DNA of 11,248 nucleotides from Eimeria necatrix (taxonomy: Eukaryota > Apicomplexa > Conoidasida > Eucoccidiorida > Eimeriidae): the NCBI RefSeq assembly GCF_000499385.1, contig NW_013651704.1, forward strand, positions 5,909 to 17,156, read 5' to 3'. This document shows positions 8,701 through 11,248 of this stretch, one piece after another (position 1 is the stretch's first letter; every line of letters begins with the position of its first letter). The position numbers were made by a program, and so were the translations under genes. The notes below the pieces were generated by a model. It saw only the letters and a list, made by a program, of their open reading frames with translations. It made no database searches and was not told the DNA's origin.

Positions 8701-8894
8701 CTTTGCTTTATTACGGAGTTTGCTCTATCTGCATTGCATTCATTTAATATCATTCTGTAGCCGGCAGTTGCCTGTGCAGCTTGGGAAGCGCGATTTAGAA
8801 TTTGTCTTGTTATCTTTACACCCTTGGTCCTAAATACCAGGTTTTTTAAATGCTTCTGCGGTTTGTTCTTAGGTTCGGCCAAGTCTGCTTTCAC
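8701..8894 (-). CDS. Open segment, possible exon, Lys-rich then helical
   Basis: On the minus strand a frame runs open for about 70 codons. Possible acceptors are GTTAG and GAGCAG just right of 8894, and the segment leaves at AAAG/GTTACC, a mediocre donor at plus 8695-8700, or at TCC/GTAATA slightly earlier. No ATG opens it. The peptide starts basic (AEPKNKPQKHLKNL) and turns into a helical stretch (QILNRASQAAQATAGYRMIL). No known family was recognised. Lys richness partly reflects A-rich DNA, which reduces the weight of the open length. Confidence 0.2.
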
Positions 8895-8942
8895 AGCCCT
8901 TTTTCTGCTCTTTAGATCACCACCTAACCAATATCAGTACGC

Positions 8943-8994
8943 CGCTAAAATACCACTGTTTTTTAGCGCGCGAAGAGATGTTTTCATGTCTCTT
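8943..8994. other. Two adjacent hairpins
   Basis: CGCTAAAA (8943-8950) pairs exactly with TTTTAGCG (8961-8968) around a 10-base loop. Four bases later AAGAGA (8973-8978) pairs with TCTCTT (8989-8994). A GCGCGC run joins them and TAATTAA follows. The role is unknown. Confidence 0.65.
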
Positions 8995-9730
8995 AATTAA
9001 CAATAGAAAAAGGTATTTGATTTATGTGGTGCTTGTCATCTGCATACCCAAAAGATCAGCGAAGGCGGCATGTAGATTAAAGCACTAATTTGTTGCAGAG
9101 CCTTGCCGCCTATCCACGTGTGGCTCCATGTTCAACAAGAATAAGTGTTTTCTGGACAAACGGATCAGAAGTCCATTAGCGAATGTGAATTCCATGCGTC
9201 TAGCTAAGAGTAGTTAGCCACTTGCCACATCTGTCAAATCGCTTGGCATGTCCTTAACGTTTTTGCATTTGCAGGGTGCACGCGGCTACTTCTTTTCCCC
9301 GCTCTGTGCCTTCTCAGTATCAACAGGAGTATATTTTGATAGTATCACGAGAAGAGCATGTGACCAAAGTATTCGTTGAACGTGGTGTTGCTGGACCGTA
9401 TTTCACCCCCAAGTTAAGCGGCTACATGTTGCAAAAATATGTATAAAGCTAGTTGGTAAACTCCAATCTCAAGAACAACTAGTCCACAAAAATTGATGAG
9501 TGTTATTTTCACTTGAGTTCAAGAGTATACGCCATGAAGCGCACTATCTTGAACGAAAAAAAATAGTGCGATATTCTTGATATTTTGGTCGAGTTACTGC
9601 TGGTTCAGCCAAAATGCGAAAACATTAGGGATTGTGCTTTCATGAGCACTATTACAATCGCAGCACACTCTTGTTATCTCACGATGCTTGATTCGCAGCG
9701 GTTTTTGTCAATGCATCAAATTATGCAGCT
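8995..9730. other. AT-rich unassigned stretch
   Basis: No supported gene. A good acceptor-like TTTTTGCATTTGCAG on the + strand ends at 9274 and opens a 34-codon frame that stops at 9379. Overlapping minus frames are equally open, so the strand is undecided. CTTGA and TCAAG words cluster between 9465 and 9580, including the palindrome CTTGAGTTCAAG at 9512-9523. Confidence 0.35.
9540..9570. other. 8-bp perfect hairpin with A-rich loop
   Basis: CGCACTAT (9540-9547) and ATAGTGCG (9563-9570) are exact reverse complements separated by 15 bases that include an A8 run. This resembles a small stem-loop; no gene end is placed beside it. Confidence 0.65.
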
Positions 9731-9859
9731 TCAATACATTCTCCGAAATATTAGATAGTCGCCAAAAAGTTCGTGCATCAAGCAAATGGTATGCTCGTGG
9801 CTAACAATTGAGCAGCATTTCGCTTACAGACTGGGTTACCGCACACCACGTACAGCTAC

Positions 9860-9942
9860 ATCGCTCTATTCTTGATTTCGAAATTAAGGTGTCTCCCTTT
9901 CTTCAATTTGAACGGCCCATCGATTACCGAATCGCGCACAAT
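9860..9942 (-). CDS. Exon candidate 4 of the minus-strand chain
   Basis: It starts after GATTTTCTAG and leaves at AT/GTAGCT, giving 27 codons plus two bases. It is entered in the phase left by the preceding candidate at 10044-10160. The peptide contains DSVIDGPFKLKKG. That pattern recalls the turn after the K helix of some cytochromes P450, where a basic residue precedes Gly before a beta strand, but no heme-binding motif was seen nearby and the likeness is too short to name. A possible following segment, 9731-9800, would enter after TTGTTAG in the right phase and end at TGA, but the intron between them would be only 59 bases. Confidence 0.18.
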
Positions 9943-10043
9943 CTAGAAAATCGCACAACGTATACAATTTAAAATAGCACCTGAAGATTATGGCAGTAGA
10001 ACTGTAACAAGAGAGCTCTAGCCTAGGGTCTACTCTATTTCAC

Positions 10044-10160
10044 GGATCGCCTCTGATAGAAAGAAGCTGCGATTATTTGATGATGCCTTTGCATCTTTTT
10101 CTCCTGCTGCCAATACTGTATGCTACGAATACAGCTTGAGGCCATTGCCCAGTAGCATAA
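10044..10160 (-). CDS. Exon candidate 3 of the minus-strand chain
   Basis: It is preceded by CCTCGTTCTTCCCTTTAG, a strong pyrimidine tract and acceptor. The reading frame opens exactly at that AG, where the upstream codon is a TAG stop. Thirty-nine codons lead to a TCC/GTGAAA donor-like site; if unspliced, a TAG stop follows two codons later. The peptide has an uncharged aromatic and small-residue stretch (LCYWAMASSCI) followed by a charged tail (YWQQEKKMQRHH), so it could be a membrane helix with a positively charged exit. Together with the previous candidate it would give a two-helix hairpin. This loosely recalls the two-helix COX20 assembly factor, but that is only a topology resemblance. 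Confidence 0.22.
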
Positions 10161-10289
10161 CTAAAGGGAAGAACGAGGCTATAGGAGATGATCGCCATCA
10201 GATTAAAATGTGGTGTACCTAAGCTCAAGCGAAACGTCTTGCTTTCAAGGAAACCATTCAGCACACAACAACGCACGCCTACTGTATAC

Positions 10290-10434
10290 AGCTCCCTTGA
10301 AATTTTTAAGCGTCTTTCCCTGCAAATCAGGTGCTAGTTGTGGGAAACACGAAAGGAAAACTTGGATACAGGCTCCGCAAGCATTTCCCCGGAAATACCA
10401 TAGAATTGCACTGTCATTATCAACATTGACTAAA
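10290..10434 (-). CDS. Exon candidate 2 of the minus-strand chain
   Basis: It starts after AAACGTGCAG and leaves at GGAGCT/GTATAC, one base plus 48 codons. That single base completes the codon split at the end of the candidate at 10621-10696. The peptide holds a hydrophobic stretch (ILWYFRGNACGACIQVFLSC) and then LAPDLQGKTLKNFKG. The hydrophobic part could be a membrane helix but carries an Arg in its middle. The donor GTATAC is weak, and other GT sites downstream (GTAGGC, GTGCGT) would break phase with the next candidate. Confidence 0.22.
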
Positions 10435-10620
10435 CTGCACGTTTTACGCTAATGTGCAACGTTGAAGATATCCTAGTTTCGCTGTTAATGCTTCCCTTCA
10501 CGGCAGCAGCCAGCAGTCAACCCACATTTTCGCCGTATGCACATTGTGCTGCCGGGTATGCCAAATACTCTAAAAAGAACTGTTGAGTGATAGACAATTA
10601 TTGTAGCACGGTGCACTCAC

Positions 10621-10757
10621 GATCTGTTGTTGCCTTCCTGTTTTGTGCGATGTTTTAGAACGCTCGATATTAATATTGAAGCCATAACACGGCACCCTGC
10701 ATTTGAAGCAGTGACCCTACATGCCGGAAAACCGTTCAAATCAACTTTGTCAGGCAT
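10621..10757 (-). CDS. Exon candidate 1 of the minus-strand chain, possible start
   Basis: A minus-strand ATG at 10757-10755 opens a frame of 46 codons that runs into ACAGATC/GTGAGT, a consensus-quality donor (ACTCAC on plus at 10615-10620). The stop of the unspliced frame lies within that donor. Alternatively the exon begins internally after CTTCAAATGCAG at 10696. The peptide starts Met-Pro-Asp-Lys-Val-Asp and ends basic (KHRTKQEGNN). Several early codons have the G- and RNY-rich pattern of coding DNA. The bases before the ATG are not a strong Kozak context. The function is unknown. Confidence 0.22.
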
Positions 10758-11087
10758 CTGGCTTCAAAGCATTCTTACTCATGGCCAAACTAGATGCAAC
10801 CACGTCCACTTATTTGTGTTTACAAAATTTGCATTCGTTGTTGAGTTAATGTGTTTGGCATATTGTAGTATTCTAATATGCATACAAGGTCAGAACCATA
10901 ATCAGTGAACAGTAATTCATGCAGTAAGAACCTAATTGGGTCAGCAACCACGTATGCAGTCGGTTCGCTAGCCTGCGGGCAAAAGCAGTGGAGGAACGTG
11001 CGACATAGTTCTTAAAGAATGGAGTGTCCCATGCTGGCTTTTGCTGATGAAAACACTTGTTTTAGTGTCACAATTTTGCGTGGCTCT
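10758..11087. other. Unassigned stretch upstream of the minus-strand chain
   Basis: No gene or clear promoter was recognised. If the minus-strand chain is real, this would be its 5' flank. A + frame at 10627-10908 overlaps part of it and shows no motif. Confidence 0.35.
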
Positions 11088-11248
11088 AAGCTGCCTTGAA
11101 TTGCTGATTTTCAGGGCCATGTAAACCGTTCAATCCAGGATGATTAATTGTAGACGATGTGGAGACTACTCTGCCATTTGGGACTTGCATATCGGAAGAC
11201 AAATTTTCTAATGTTGTTATATTATTAATCAATTGCCTTTTTCTGTTG
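11088..11248 (-). CDS. Partial open frame running off the right edge
   Basis: A minus frame is open from the window edge for 53 codons to a TAG ending at about 11088. It contains polar segments such as ENLSSDMQVPNGRVV and NHPGLNGLHGPENQ, typical of a disordered C-terminal tail. If real, it would be the last exon of a gene lying mainly outside the window. The length alone is well within chance, and no polyadenylation signal was seen close downstream. Confidence 0.15.

Noticed and set aside
9275..9379. 34-codon + segment after a good TTTGCAG acceptor-like site
   Set aside because: The acceptor is attractive, but no convincing donor lies before the stop and minus-strand frames over the same bases are equally open.
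9605..9625. Minus-strand GCATTTTGGCTGAACC, partly like the dinoflagellate spliced-leader sequence
   Set aside because: Only a 10-base core, CATTTTGGCT, agrees. A similar GCATTTTGGC word occurs at about 650-660 without context, so this is not evidence of a relict spliced leader or of the taxon.

Overview
This 11.2 kb window looks like nuclear DNA of a eukaryote. It is mostly repeat and intergenic or intronic sequence and holds no gene that can be asserted with confidence. The longest frame with an ATG is 139 codons, and many frames of that size are expected by chance in six frames of 11 kb. There are no Shine-Dalgarno-led or closely packed frames of the bacterial kind, and no rRNA, tRNA, CRISPR array or transposase was recognised. 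CpG is not depleted (for example seven CpG in 3061-3120, where C and G counts predict about four), which argues against a methylated vertebrate genome. GC is roughly in the low to mid 40s per cent by eye. The taxon cannot be fixed: an invertebrate or a protist both fit.

Layout. Positions 1-1248 are low-complexity-free sequence with one 121-codon frame of doubtful status. Positions 1249-1354 hold a perfect-register 53-bp tandem duplication. From about 1.8 to 5.15 kb lies the clearest structure of the window: three head-to-tail copies of one dispersed repeat. Copy A is about 1835-2742, copy B about 3505-4402, and copy C is shorter and older at about 4575-5150. They are separated by unrelated spacers. 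A and B share an unbroken 101-bp identical core inside about 88 per cent identical flanks. Nearly all A/B differences in the best shared reading frame change the amino acid, so the repeats are conserved as DNA, not as protein. The whole 2-5.1 kb tract is rich in A and C on the + strand and carries seven GCATGC palindromes, a word absent from the rest of the window.

From 5.6 kb to the right end the only gene-like signals are on the minus strand. These are short open segments bordered by splice-like sites: about 5606-5984, 6284-6379, 7093-7265, 8701-8894 and a chain at 9.73-10.76 kb. The best single exon candidate is 7093-7265, with a GTATGT donor and raised GC. The best chain is 10757-9860, where four segments join with matching phases and the second and third encode two hydrophobic segments. 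These are hypotheses from splice signals and open frames; no family was identified with confidence. Several small hairpins (around 7450, 8943-8994 and 9540-9570) mark the AT-richer right half.
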